From NCBI GenBank assembly GCA_964561025.1, contig CAZLNM010000004.1, forward strand, positions 30,452-94,451: a stretch of DNA of 64,000 bases, read 5' to 3'. The notes under the pieces are model-generated. The model ran no database searches, had not been told where the DNA came from, and was given only the letters and a program-made list of their open reading frames with translations. The position numbers and the translations under genes were made by a program. Source of the DNA: JAAZNF01 sp964561025. GTDB lineage: Bacteria > Myxococcota > B64-G9. The number at the start of each line of letters is the position of its first letter. Positions within the stretch are counted from its first letter, which is position 1. This document shows positions 7,941-16,694 of the stretch, in pieces.

Positions 7941-8636
7941 TCAAACCGAGCTGGTGGAGACGGACAGGTGCTCCTTGACGCCGGCGAACGACTTGCGGTG
8001 CCAGGGGCAGGGGCCGTGGCGGGCGATGGCCTCGAGGTGCTCGCGTGTGCCGTAGCCCTTGTGACGGTCGAACCCGTACACCGGGAAGGCGCGGTGGACC
8101 TCCGTCATCAGCCCATCCCGGTACACCTTGGCCACTATGGAGGCGGCCGCGATGGAGGACGAACGTCCGTCTCCCCCGACGAAGGCCCGCTGCGGCAGGG
8201 CGGGTCGCGCGGGCAGCGGCACTCGGTCGCGCCCGTCCACCAGCACCAGGTCCGGTTCGATGCCCGCGTCCACCACCTGCATCAGCGCCAGCGCCATGGC
8301 CTGCAGCGTGGCCTGACGGATGTTGATGCGATCGATGGTGTCAGCTTCCACCCGGGCCAACCCCACCGCCCGGGCGCACTGGCGGATGAGCCGATCGAGT
8401 TGCTCGCGCCGTGCCGGAGAGAGCCGCTTGGAGTCGGCCAGTCCGGGCACCGGCCGCTCCGGATCCAACACCACCGCCGCGGCCACCACCGGACCGGCCA
8501 GGGGCCCGCGACCGACCTCGTCCACCCCGACCAGGAGGCGCGCGCCGCTCTGGCGGGCCCAGGCGTCGAGGTCGCCTTCCGGCAGGCGCAGCCCGGCGGT
8601 TTCGGCCGGTTCAGATCTCGAAGGAAGCTGCGGCAT
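7941..8636 (-). CDS. rnhB: Ribonuclease HII
   Basis: 231-residue endonuclease that removes ribonucleotides from DNA-RNA hybrids. The catalytic pair is in VGVDEVGRGPLAGPV (D39, E40). LADSKRLSPARR, the third acidic residue in DLVLVDGRD, and ASIVAKVYRD follow in family order. It has about 20 extra N-terminal residues before the core. Its start overlaps the end of the upstream ATPase gene by 26 bases, so it is probably translationally coupled. rnhB commonly follows rplS; here the ATPase gene is inserted between them. Confidence 0.96.
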   Translation of the reverse strand: MPQLPSRSEPAETAGLRLPEGDLDAWARQSGARLLVGVDEVGRGPLAGPVVAAAVVLDPERPVPGLADSKRLSPARREQLDRLIRQCARAVGLARVEADTIDRINIRQATLQAMALALMQVVDAGIEPDLVLVDGRDRVPLPARPALPQRAFVGGDGRSSSIAAASIVAKVYRDGLMTEVHRAFPVYGFDRHKGYGTREHLEAIARHGPCPWHRKSFAGVKEHLSVSTSSV

Positions 8637-10659
8637 GCCGGGCGAAGTCCGTCTGGGACGTGAACAGCACCACCTGGGTGAGACGCCCGAGGCCGGCCAG
8701 CATCCGGCCCAGAAGTTCGATCCGCTCCGGAGGGTGGGAGGTGAACGGGTCGTCGAGCAGCAGGGGCACCGGTTGGCGGGGGCTGATCAGCTCCACCACG
8801 GCCAGGCGCAGGCCCAGGTCGACCAGGTCCCGCTCCGCCGGGGGCAGGGACGCGGCCGGGAGCGCGGGCGCCGGCGGCGGGGGTTGCACCTCCAGCGAGC
8901 CCTCGGCCGTGATGGCCAGCCGCAAAATTGCTTGCCGCGTCAGCGCCGCCACGTACTGGCTGGCCCGGGGGGAGAGCACCTGCTGGAGGCGCTCGATGTC
9001 GACCAGGAAGAGATCCCGCGCCAGCTTGATGATCCCAGCGAAAGGATCCGCCCCCGCGGCCGCCGGCGCCTCGGCCTGGGGTTCTTCCTCGGCCGGGCTT
9101 CCGTCCAGGTAGGTGTCCGGGCCCGCGCCGAAGTCCGGCGCCGGTGGCGGCTGCGGTGCCGGCTCGCCGCCCTCCAGAGAAGATAGCTTGGCCCGCAGCG
9201 CCTTCAGGCGGCGCTCCATCTCCTGCGGTCCCATGGTCAGCCCGGCGGCGGCCGAGAGGCGGGCTTCCAGCGCGCCGATCTCCGACTTGAGCTCGTTCTG
9301 GCGGGCCTCGAGTTCGGCACGGTTCCGGTCGCTCTTCTTGGCCTCGGCCTCCTTGCGCGCGTTCTCCAGCGCCGCGCGTAGCTGGCTGCGCTGGGAGAAC
9401 TTCTCCAGGATCTCGGCCGGGGACTCGGCGCCCAGCACGTCCATGCTGCGCTTGACGACCGAGGTCTCGATCTCGAACTGGCGGCGCAGCTTCTCCGCGC
9501 GAGAATCGACGAGTTTGAGGCGCGCGGCCGCCCGTTCCGCGGCCATGGAGCGGTCCAGGTGGCGCACGGCCACCACGGCCGCCAGGCCGAACCCGAGGAG
9601 GTCGCCCAGCGCCGCCCAGCGCAGGCCCGGGCTCACGAAGAAGCCGGCGATCCCCAGCAGCAGGCACAGCCCCCCCAGGACCATCCCCAGCAAGAAGGAG
9701 CGGTTCTTCACGAGGGGCTGGGGAGATTCGGCGCGGGACTTCTCCTCCCACTCCTGACGCTCCTCCTCCAGGCGGGCCATGTCGCGCTCGAACTTCCCCT
9801 TGCGCTCGGAGAACTCCCGCAGCCGCTTCTCGAAGTCACCCGGCACCTGCTCCAGCGGCGCGTAGGCCTTGAGCTGCTCCTCCAGTTGCCGGACCCGCTG
9901 CTCGCCCTCGCCGAAGCCCTTGAGCTTCTGCTCGATCTCGAACTGCTCCTTCTGCAGCCCGTCCAGCCGAAACTGGGCCTCGTCCGCGTCCCGGGCGGCG
10001 GCCAGATCGCGCTCCAGCACTCCGATCTGGTCGCGGATGGCCGCGGCGTCGTCCGGCAGGACGTCCCCGCTGTCGCCGCCCAGGTCGCCCTGGTAGCCGG
10101 GGAAATGCGGGCCGTCGCCCTCGAGGCCATAGGAGCTCGGTGGCAGACGCCGTTTGGGAGGCGGGGCCTTCTTTCCCGCCGGGGGTTCCGAGCCCGCCTT
10201 CCGGCCCCGGGGCGGGCCTGCTTCCACCGCCGCCGCCGGGAGCGAGCGCAGCAGGTAGAACACCGAGAACAGGTCCTGCTGCGGCAGGTGCAGGGTGGAG
10301 CCCAGGTACTGCGCCACCTCGGCCGGCGACGAGGAGATGGGGACGAAGCGGTTTTCCTTCTCGTCGAGGCGCGTCAGGGCGATCCCGCCCTGGACGAAGT
10401 CGTGGACCAGCCGGTGGCGTGCGCCGCGCTCGTCGTCGATGAGCAGCGCCGCGCGGCAGGTCTCGCTCTCGCGGCAGGCGAACTTGCGGGTGGCCGGCTC
10501 CAGCGGATCGGGGAACAGCATGTGGGCCAGCGCGTCCACCAGGGTGGACTTGCCCGTTCCCGGGCCGCCCACGAACACGGTGAACCCCGGGCCCAGCGGG
10601 AAACGATGGGTCTGAGAGAAGCGGCGAACGCCTTGCAGTACCAGTTCGGAGAAGCGCAT
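8611..10659 (-). CDS. YhaN-like SMC/Rad50-type ATPase with a membrane hairpin in its coiled coil
   Basis: 682 residues. Walker A GGPGTGKST is at 31-39. Two charged coiled-coil stretches (about 230-310 and 370-540) flank a hydrophobic pair of helices at about 318-367, instead of a hinge or zinc hook. The C-terminus has a signature-like DLGLRLAVVELI and Walker B VPLLLDDPF near 627-640. This layout fits YhaN-type AAA ATPases that anchor their coiled-coil tip in the membrane. The usual nuclease partner (YhaO/SbcD-like) is not in the window. The start at 10659 gives MRFSELVLQGVRRF, the normal head of such proteins. It sits between rplS and rnhB. Role unknown; membrane-linked DNA maintenance is inferred only from family. 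Confidence 0.8.
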   Translation of the reverse strand: MRFSELVLQGVRRFSQTHRFPLGPGFTVFVGGPGTGKSTLVDALAHMLFPDPLEPATRKFACRESETCRAALLIDDERGARHRLVHDFVQGGIALTRLDEKENRFVPISSSPAEVAQYLGSTLHLPQQDLFSVFYLLRSLPAAAVEAGPPRGRKAGSEPPAGKKAPPPKRRLPPSSYGLEGDGPHFPGYQGDLGGDSGDVLPDDAAAIRDQIGVLERDLAAARDADEAQFRLDGLQKEQFEIEQKLKGFGEGEQRVRQLEEQLKAYAPLEQVPGDFEKRLREFSERKGKFERDMARLEEERQEWEEKSRAESPQPLVKNRSFLLGMVLGGLCLLLGIAGFFVSPGLRWAALGDLLGFGLAAVVAVRHLDRSMAAERAAARLKLVDSRAEKLRRQFEIETSVVKRSMDVLGAESPAEILEKFSQRSQLRAALENARKEAEAKKSDRNRAELEARQNELKSEIGALEARLSAAAGLTMGPQEMERRLKALRAKLSSLEGGEPAPQPPPAPDFGAGPDTYLDGSPAEEEPQAEAPAAAGADPFAGIIKLARDLFLVDIERLQQVLSPRASQYVAALTRQAILRLAITAEGSLEVQPPPPAPALPAASLPPAERDLVDLGLRLAVVELISPRQPVPLLLDDPFTSHPPERIELLGRMLAGLGRLTQVVLFTSQTDFARHAAASFEI

Positions 10660-10714
10660 GGCTCCATCCGCAGGGCGGCCGTGCGGCCACCCCGTGCTTT
10701 CGGCGCGAACGTAC

Positions 10715-11101
10715 TTACTCCGCCGGTGCGGCGGGGGCGTCCGGGGTCGTCTCCTGCGCCTCGCGGGCGCCCCGCAGGCGGGCGGCCTTCCCCTTGAGGT
10801 CGCGCAGGTAGTAGAGCTTGGAGCGGCGTACGTGGCCCGAGCGCACCACCTCGACCTTCTCCATGCGGGGCGAATGCAGCGGGAACTGGCGCTCCACGCC
10901 GACCCCGTAGGAGATCTTGCGCACCGTGAAGGTCTCGGAGAGGCCCCGGCCGCGGCGCCGGATGACCACGCCCTGGAACACCTGCACGCGCTCCCGCTCG
11001 CCCTCCACCACGTGCATGTGCACCCGCACCGTGTCACCGACCCGGAACGGGTCCACGCTGGACTTCATGTGGGACTTCTCCAACTGCGACAGACGGTTCA
11101 T
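10715..11101 (-). CDS. rplS: 50S ribosomal protein L19
   Basis: 128 residues. The core is FRVGDTVRVHMHVVEGERER, VQVFQGVVIRRRGRG, SETFTVRKISYGVGVER and RRSKLYYLRDLKGKAARLR, all diagnostic of bL19, which sits at the 30S-50S interface. A tail of about 15 Ala/Pro/Thr residues extends past the usual end. It follows trmD by 12 bases in the conserved rpsP-rimM-trmD-rplS order. Confidence 0.98.
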   Translation of the reverse strand: MNRLSQLEKSHMKSSVDPFRVGDTVRVHMHVVEGERERVQVFQGVVIRRRGRGLSETFTVRKISYGVGVERQFPLHSPRMEKVEVVRSGHVRRSKLYYLRDLKGKAARLRGAREAQETTPDAPAAPAE

Positions 11102-11113
11102 GATACTTCCTCC

Positions 11114-11848
11114 TCAGGCTCGTCGGCCCGTCGATTCAGAAACGATCCAGGCGCGCTCCTCTTCGTCGAGTTTCGCTCGCTCGAGCAGGTCGGGCCGGTG
11201 CTGGGCGGTGATGCGCAGCGCCTCCCGCCGGCGGTAGCGGGCGATGGCCCTATGGTCGCCAGAGAGCAGCACCTCGGGGACCTCGCGCCCGCGAAAGACG
11301 CGAGGCCGGGTGTACTGCGGGTACTCCAGCAGGCCATCGCCGAAGCTCTCCTCGACCTTGGACTGTTCGCAGCCCATCACGCCGGGGAGCAGCCGGGTCA
11401 CCGCGTCCATGATCACCCAGGCGGCGGGCTCGCCGCCGGAGAGCACGTAGTCGCCCGCGCTGATCTCGCCGTCGACGAAGTCACGGACCCGCTCGTCGAC
11501 GCCCTCGTAGCGCCCGCACAGCAGGCCCACGTGGGGCAACGCGGAGAGCTCGACCGCCAGCGCCTGATCGAAGCGCCGGCCGCGCGGTCCGAGCAAGAAC
11601 ACCCGCACACCGGCATCGCTCTGCCGCACCGCCTCGACCGCCCGGACCAGCGGCTCGGCCTTCATCACCATCCCCGGGCCGCCGCCAAAGGGAGCGTCAT
11701 CGACGGTGTGGTGGCGGTCCTCGGTGAAGTCGCGCAGGTCCACCCGGTCCACTTGCAGCAGCCCGCGCTCGACGGCCTTGCCGAACAGGCTGGTCGAGAG
11801 CGGCGAGTCGAAGCACTCCGGGAAGATGGTGAGCAGAGTCCAGCGCAT
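11114..11848 (-). CDS. trmD: tRNA (guanine37-N1)-methyltransferase
   Basis: 244-residue SPOUT methyltransferase that makes m1G37 in tRNAs and prevents +1 frameshifting. It begins with TIFPECFDSPLSTSLFGKA. The knot region carries LLCGRYEGVDERV and EISAGDYVLSGGEPAA, and LLEYPQYTRPRVFRG follows; all are hallmark TrmD segments. Length is normal. It lies between rimM (4-base gap) and rplS. Confidence 0.98.
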   Translation of the reverse strand: MRWTLLTIFPECFDSPLSTSLFGKAVERGLLQVDRVDLRDFTEDRHHTVDDAPFGGGPGMVMKAEPLVRAVEAVRQSDAGVRVFLLGPRGRRFDQALAVELSALPHVGLLCGRYEGVDERVRDFVDGEISAGDYVLSGGEPAAWVIMDAVTRLLPGVMGCEQSKVEESFGDGLLEYPQYTRPRVFRGREVPEVLLSGDHRAIARYRRREALRITAQHRPDLLERAKLDEEERAWIVSESTGRRA

Positions 11849-11852
11849 GCGC

Positions 11853-12368
11853 TCACAGCTCCCACAGGCCGGGCGGGATGTCCACGATCACCCGGCCGCC
11901 CGCAAGGTCCACCTCACGAAAGATGCCGCCGGCCACCGGCAGCAGGTGCTCGCGGCCATTCTCCTCTACCACGAAGATATCGTGCGCGCCGTTGTCAAAG
12001 ATCCGCGAAAGCCTTCCCAATCGCCGCCCGGCCAGGTCGACCACCGTAAGGCCGATCAGCTCGCCGGTGTACCGCGCGCCTCCCGAAAGGGGAGGCAGAT
12101 CCTCCAGCGCCGCGAACACGTCCAGGCCCGAGAGCTCGCGGGCCCGCTCGGGATCCGAGATGCCCTCCAGGGCCACGATCACGAAGCGGCCCTGGCCGCG
12201 CACGCCGCAGAGCGACATGGGCCGCGCCTCCTCCAGGCTGCGGCCCACGAAAACCTCCTTCACGCGGCGCCAGCCGCCCGACGACTGCTCCTCCTCCACC
12301 ACCTTCAGCTCGCCCGCCACGCCGTGCGGCCGGGCGATGCGACCGATCCTGGTCAAGCGCCGGGCCAT
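11853..12368 (-). CDS. rimM: 16S rRNA processing protein RimM
   Basis: 171 residues. The N-terminal RimM beta-barrel begins TRIGRIARPHGVAGELKV and the PRC-barrel follows (LIGLTVVDLAGRRLGRLSRIF, HDIFVVEENGREHLLP), ending with VDIPPGL. RimM binds S19 and assists 30S head maturation. It is encoded between khpA and trmD in the standard order. Confidence 0.97.
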   Translation of the reverse strand: MARRLTRIGRIARPHGVAGELKVVEEEQSSGGWRRVKEVFVGRSLEEARPMSLCGVRGQGRFVIVALEGISDPERARELSGLDVFAALEDLPPLSGGARYTGELIGLTVVDLAGRRLGRLSRIFDNGAHDIFVVEENGREHLLPVAGGIFREVDLAGGRVIVDIPPGLWEL

Positions 12369-12388
12369 GCCCGCCTCGGGCGCCGACC

Positions 12389-12625
12389 TCAGTCGGCGAT
12401 GTCGAGCCGGGCCCGCGCGCCCGTCCGGGTGGAGGCCACCGCCAGCACGGTGCGCAAGGCGCGGGCGGTGCGGCCCTCGCGGCCGATCACCCGCCCGGTG
12501 TCTCCCGGGGCGACCCGCAGGCGCAGCACCCGCTCCCGCTCGGCGCTCTCCTCGCTCACCTCCACCGCGGCGGGGTCCTGCACCAGGGCGCGCGCCATGA
12601 AGGCCACCAGCTCGCGCATCGGCAT
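12389..12625 (-). CDS. khpA: KH-domain RNA-binding protein KhpA
   Basis: 78 residues, one type II KH fold. The GxxG loop region reads GRVIGREGRTARALRTVL (about 44-61). KhpA-type proteins bind RNA, often with KhpB/Jag, and the gene is usually placed between rpsP and rimM, as here. The N-terminus MPMRELVAFMARALVQDP is the typical first helix. Confidence 0.94.
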   Translation of the reverse strand: MPMRELVAFMARALVQDPAAVEVSEESAERERVLRLRVAPGDTGRVIGREGRTARALRTVLAVASTRTGARARLDIAD

Positions 12626-12629
12626 GGCG

Positions 12630-12899
12630 CTAGCCCTGGGCCGTCGGCGCCGCGGGGGCCGCGGCCGGAGCCGGGTGCCGCGCCACCAGCTCGGCCACCG
12701 TGCGGCTCAGGCGCGCGCCGCGCTGCATCCAGAAGGCCAGCCGCTCCCGGTCGATGGCAAAACCCTTGCCGCCGCGCGGGGCGTAGTGCCCGAGCTGCTC
12801 CAGGCACCGGCCGTTGCGGGCCCGCCGCGAGTCCGCCACCACTACCTGGTAGTAGGGCTCGTTGCGGCCGCCGGATCTCCTCAGTCTGATCGTGGTCAT
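12630..12899 (-). CDS. rpsP: 30S ribosomal protein S16
   Basis: 89 residues. TTIRLRRSGGRNEPYYQVVV and ADSRRARNGRCLEQLGHYAP are the S16 signature. The tail is Ala/Pro-rich. It lies 19 bases after ffh and 4 bases before khpA, so ffh-rpsP-khpA-rimM-trmD-rplS reads as one operon. Confidence 0.98.
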   Translation of the reverse strand: MTTIRLRRSGGRNEPYYQVVVADSRRARNGRCLEQLGHYAPRGGKGFAIDRERLAFWMQRGARLSRTVAELVARHPAPAAAPAAPTAQG

Positions 12900-12918
12900 G
12901 GAAAAACCGCCTCTCCTT

Positions 12919-14259
12919 CTAAAGGCCTCTGCCCATCAAACTGCGCATCAGCGTGCGCATGCCGAATCGGTTGACCTTCTTCATGAGTTTCTTCATCTCC
13001 AGGTACTGCTTGATGAAGCTGTTCACGTCCTGGACGGTGGTGCCGCTGCCGATGGCGATGCGCCGGCGGCGGCTGCCGTCCAGGATGGCGTGGTTGAGCC
13101 GCTCCTCGCGGGTCATGGAGTTGATGATGGCCTCGATGCGCTTGAGCTCGTCCTCCGGGGGTGCCATGCCCTGCATCTTCTTCTGCATGCCGCCCATGCC
13201 CGGGATCTTGTCGAGCAGGTCCGAGATCGAACCCATCTTGCGAAGCTGCTGCAAGTGCTCGCGGAAGTCCTCGATGGAGAACTCGTTCTTCTTGAGCTTC
13301 TTCTGCAGCTCCAGGGCCTTCTTCTGGTCGTAGGTCTCCTGGGCCTGCTCGATCAGCGAGAGCATGTCGCCCATGCCCAGGATGCGGCTGGCCATGCGGT
13401 CGGGGTGGAACACGTCGAGCGCGTCCATCTTCTCGCCCGCGCCCACGAACAGGATGGGCTTGCCGGTGACCGCCTTGATGGACAGGGCCGCGCCGCCCCG
13501 GGCGTCGCCGTCCATCTTGGTGAGGATGACGCCGTCGAGGCTGAGCGTCTGGTTGAAGCTGTCCGCCACGTTCACCGCGTCCTGGCCGGTCATGGCGTCG
13601 GCCACGAGCAGGATCTGCTTCGGCCGCACCTCGCGCTGGATGTGGGCCAGCTCCTGCATCAGCTCGGTGTCCACGTGCAGCCGGCCGGCGGTGTCGAGGA
13701 GCACCGTGTCCAGGCCGCGCCGCTCGGCCTCCTCCACCGCCTGGCGGCAGATGGCCACCGGGTCCTGCGCGGTGGTGGAGGGGTGCACCGGGAGGTTCAG
13801 GTCGGCGCCCACCTTGGTGAGCTGTTCGATGGCCGCCGGACGGTACACGTCGGCCGGCACCAGGTAGGGGTGGCGGCCCTTCTGGCGCAGGCGCAGGCCG
13901 AGCTTGCCGATGGTGGTGGTCTTGCCGGAGCCCTGCAGGCCGCACAGCATGATCACCACCGGCGGGCGGCCCGACAGATCCAGCTCGGCCGCCTCGCCGC
14001 CCATGAGGCGGGTGAGCTCCTCGGCCACGATCTTGATGAACTGCTGCCCCGGGGTGAGCGAGGCCAGCACGTCCTGGCCGAGCGCGCGCTTCTTCACCGC
14101 CTCCACGAAGTCGCGCACCACGTTGTAGTTGACGTCGGCTTCGAGGAGCGACAGGCGCACCTCGCGCAGCGCGTCCTTGATGTTGGCCTCGGACATCTTG
14201 CCCTGGCCGCGCATGCGCTTGAAGGTCTGGCCCAGCTTGTCGGTCAGCGACTCGAACAT
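12919..14259 (-). CDS. ffh: Signal recognition particle protein Ffh
   Basis: 446-residue SRP54-type GTPase. The N domain starts MFESLTDKLGQTFKRMRGQG. The G domain has GLQGSGKTTTIGKLGLRLRQ (G1), DTAGRLHVDTEL (G3) and TKMDGDARGG (G4). The C-terminal M domain is methionine-rich (MGGMQKKMQGM and following), binding SRP RNA and signal peptides. The start is set at 14259 because earlier in-frame codons lack the conserved N domain and a site GGAG lies upstream. First gene of the translation operon; a good promoter precedes it. Confidence 0.98.
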   Translation of the reverse strand: MFESLTDKLGQTFKRMRGQGKMSEANIKDALREVRLSLLEADVNYNVVRDFVEAVKKRALGQDVLASLTPGQQFIKIVAEELTRLMGGEAAELDLSGRPPVVIMLCGLQGSGKTTTIGKLGLRLRQKGRHPYLVPADVYRPAAIEQLTKVGADLNLPVHPSTTAQDPVAICRQAVEEAERRGLDTVLLDTAGRLHVDTELMQELAHIQREVRPKQILLVADAMTGQDAVNVADSFNQTLSLDGVILTKMDGDARGGAALSIKAVTGKPILFVGAGEKMDALDVFHPDRMASRILGMGDMLSLIEQAQETYDQKKALELQKKLKKNEFSIEDFREHLQQLRKMGSISDLLDKIPGMGGMQKKMQGMAPPEDELKRIEAIINSMTREERLNHAILDGSRRRRIAIGSGTTVQDVNSFIKQYLEMKKLMKKVNRFGMRTLMRSLMGRGL

Positions 14260-14287
14260 TCCTCGCGCGCTCCTGGCCGCGCCAAAA

Positions 14288-14335
14288 CCCCTTTCGGGGA
14301 GGCGTAAGCTACCTTCCAACCCGGCTCAATGTCAA
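14288..14335 (-). promoter_or_regulatory. Promoter of the ffh operon, with leader hairpin
   Basis: On the minus strand TTGACA (14330-14335), an 18-base spacer and TAGCTT (14306-14311) form a good sigma70-type promoter, giving a leader of about 40 bases to ffh at 14259. Just inside the leader CCCC-GAAA-GGGG (14288-14299) is followed by TTTT; its 4-bp stem is too short for a firm attenuator call. Confidence 0.6.
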
Positions 14336-14363
14336 GGGAAACCCGAGCGACGGATGACGACCG

Positions 14364-14380
14364 GGCCCGGCAGTCGGGCC
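14364..14380 (-). terminator. GC-rich hairpin after the C25-like gene
   Basis: GGCCCG (14364-14369) and CGGGCC (14375-14380) with a 5-base loop lie between the stop of the gene at 14462 and the ffh promoter. No T-run follows, so termination is plausible by position only. Confidence 0.35.
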
Positions 14381-14461
14381 GCGTTTTCGGGCCGGGATCC
14401 GCCGGTGGGGATTCTGTAGCTTTCTGAAATTGCACGAAAAACACCGAACCGGACCGGTCCC

Positions 14462-16456
14462 CTATAAGCCGTCGCCCCCGGATGCCGCCGCGGGGAAGGA
14501 CTCCGGGTGCTCGGCGCGATACTCGGCAAAGCCGCGCACCGGGTTGTGCCGCGCCGCCTCTTGCATGAGCTGCTCCAGACGCTCCCACCCCTGTGCCGAG
14601 ATCTCCTCCTCGCGCGAGGGCGGCGCCCGCCCCACCACGTCGCCGGCGATGCGCAGCATCGGATCGCCCTGGATGACCATGCCCAAAAACCAGGCGTCGT
14701 CGGTAGCGCCGTTGCCGTTGTACCAGCGCCGGAACGACTCGCCGAAGGCGTGGCCATCGCCCAGGCTCTGGTGGAACAGCCGCGGGGTGACCATGCCGCC
14801 GACCTTGGTGGTGCCGGTGAGGGCCAGGCCGCGATCGGTGCCCATGAGGTAGGCGCGCGCCAGGTTCGGCTCGGTGAAGCGCGCCGCGGAGCAGTTGAAC
14901 AGGTTGTAGAAGGCGCCCTGGTGGTTCTCGGCCACCACCTCGGCCGTGTCGATATAGCCCTCGCCGGCGCCGTAGATGTGCAGGTAGGTCGGGGTGGAGT
15001 GGATCCACTGGAAGACGAACTCGACCCCCGGGAGTAGCCGCTGCAGGTAGGCCGCCTTGGAGGTGGCGGCCGGGTCGTTGAGGATCTCGACGGTGGTGTA
15101 GATGTACTCGAGCCCGTAGCGGCCGGGGAAGTTGCTCCAGTCGTCGTCCATGAAGATGAACCCCGCCACCGGCACGCCGGAGCCGGCCTGGCGGTAGGCG
15201 TGGATCTTTCCGAAGTACGCCGTAAGTTCGGCCTGCGTGCCGATGATCCGCGAGACGAAGATGTCCAGGGCCAGCGGCGAGTGGCCGTCGAAGATGCCGT
15301 CGTGGTTGTTGTCCGAGAACGTGGCGTCGAGATCCATGAAGGGGAGGTCGCAGGGAAACTCCTCGTAGGTGTTGAAGGCCGTCTGCTGGTACCAGGCCGC
15401 CGGCAGGTCGCCCACCAGCAGCGCGCCCTCGATGGCGTGCTCCCCGGCCTCCGCCGCGAGCAGGGCGCGCAGGCTGGCCGCCGAGCCCCCCGTCCAGGTT
15501 CGCAGGTAGGCGCGCGTGCCCTCCTGGGCCAGGTCGGCGAGGTACTGATCGAGGCTCGCCTGCAGCCCCGGCAGCAGGGCCTGGGACACGATCACCAAGA
15601 GGGTGTAGTCGCAGTCCTGCGGGCAGCCGTTCAGGGTCTCGCCGGCCGGGCACAACCCGTCGCCGCACACCGGCTCGCAAGCGAAGCCATCTCCGGAATA
15701 TCCGGTCAGGCACCGGCAGGCGCCGCCGGTGCAGGCGGCCCAGGCCGCGCAGGGCAGGTGCCGGCAACCCGTGGCGGGATCGCACCAGTCGCGGGTGCAT
15801 GCGTCGGCGTCGTCGCAGGCGCCGCTCGCGTCGCTGTGGAAGCACCCCGCATCCGGGTCGCAGCCGTCCCGGGTGCAGGCGTCGGCGTCGTCGCAGTCGA
15901 GCGCGCTGGCGCCGGGCTGGCAGGCATCGCCGGCGCAGGTGTCGCCCAGGGTGCACACGTCGCCGTCGTCGCAGGGGGCCGTGTTGTCCTGGTGCAGACA
16001 GCCCGTGGCCGGCTCGCAGCGGTCGTCGGTGCAGCCGTTGCCGTCGTCGCAGTCGGCAGTGTCCGGGCCCGGCTGTCAACGCCCCGCGGCGCAGGCGTCG
16101 CCCAGGGTGCAGGCGTCGCCGTCGTCGCAGGCGGCCGTGTTGTCCTGGTGCAGACAGCCTGTGGCCGGGTCGCAGCGGTCGTCGGTGCAGCCGTTCGAAT
16201 CGTCGCAGCTCACCGGCGAGCCGCCGCACCGGCCGAGAGCGCAGGTGTCGGCCTCCGTGCACGCGTCGCCGTCGTCGCAACTACCGGTGTTGTTGGTGTG
16301 CGCGCACCCGACGCCGGGTTCGCAGCGGTCGTCGGTGCACGGGTTGTCATCCGCGCAGTCGGCGTCGCTCGCACAGGGCGGCTTGGGGGTGGCGCCGCAC
16401 CCGGCCAGGAGCGCGGCGAGCGTAAGAACGGTGGCGAAGAGGCGGGCGGAAGGCAT
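14462..16456 (-). CDS. Cys-rich repeat lipoprotein with C25-peptidase-like domain, interrupted by one in-frame TGA
   Basis: The frame runs 665 codons with one TGA at codon 127 (16076-16078). A lipoprotein signal (LLAGC) is followed by Cys/Asp repeats of the type CDDGDACT and CDDRCDPATGC to about residue 270. The rest, from about TLLVIVSQALLPGLQ, resembles gingipain-like C25 domains: ALLVGDLPAAWY, DIFVSRIIG, YLHIYGAGEG, NLFNCSAARF. The TGA stands where the neighbouring repeat copies have Cys (CAGDACQPG versus CAAGR-stop-QPG), so one base change TGC to TGA explains it. Options are pseudogene, sequencing error or, less likely, selenocysteine. Protease activity is inferred and the catalytic dyad is not certain. 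Confidence 0.68.
15961..16210 (-). repeat. Tandem 156-base coding repeat in the C25-like lipoprotein
   Basis: A block starting GTGTTGTCCTGGTGCAGACA on the plus strand occurs at 15981 and again at 16137, 156 bases (52 codons) apart, with few differences through about 80 bases. It encodes the repeated CTDDRC..ATGCLHQDN unit. The in-frame TGA lies between the two copies. Confidence 0.75.
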
Positions 16457-16694
16457 CGCATCCCCCTGCGGGTACCTTGCATAACATGCCGCCGCTGATT
16501 CAGGCAAGGTATCGAAGGCAATCGCCGTGAGTCCGCGTAAGATACCGTGGGCGGCGCGCTGGTGGTCAGACATGAGGGTCATTGCGGTTGCGGTTTTTTA
16601 CAAAGCTTTTACAATCTTTTGACGGCCACAAGACCACTCCAACGGCCGGCGCGAGGATCATGGAGTCAGGACCCATTAATCCAAGGAGGACTCC
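16457..16694. promoter_or_regulatory. Divergent promoter region of the C25-like and VWA genes
   Basis: 238 bases with an AT-rich core near 16594-16622 that holds two direct copies of TTTTACAA 13-14 bases apart. It must carry promoters for both divergent genes, but no pair of hexamers stands out. The right end forms the start-codon hairpin described separately. Confidence 0.4.
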
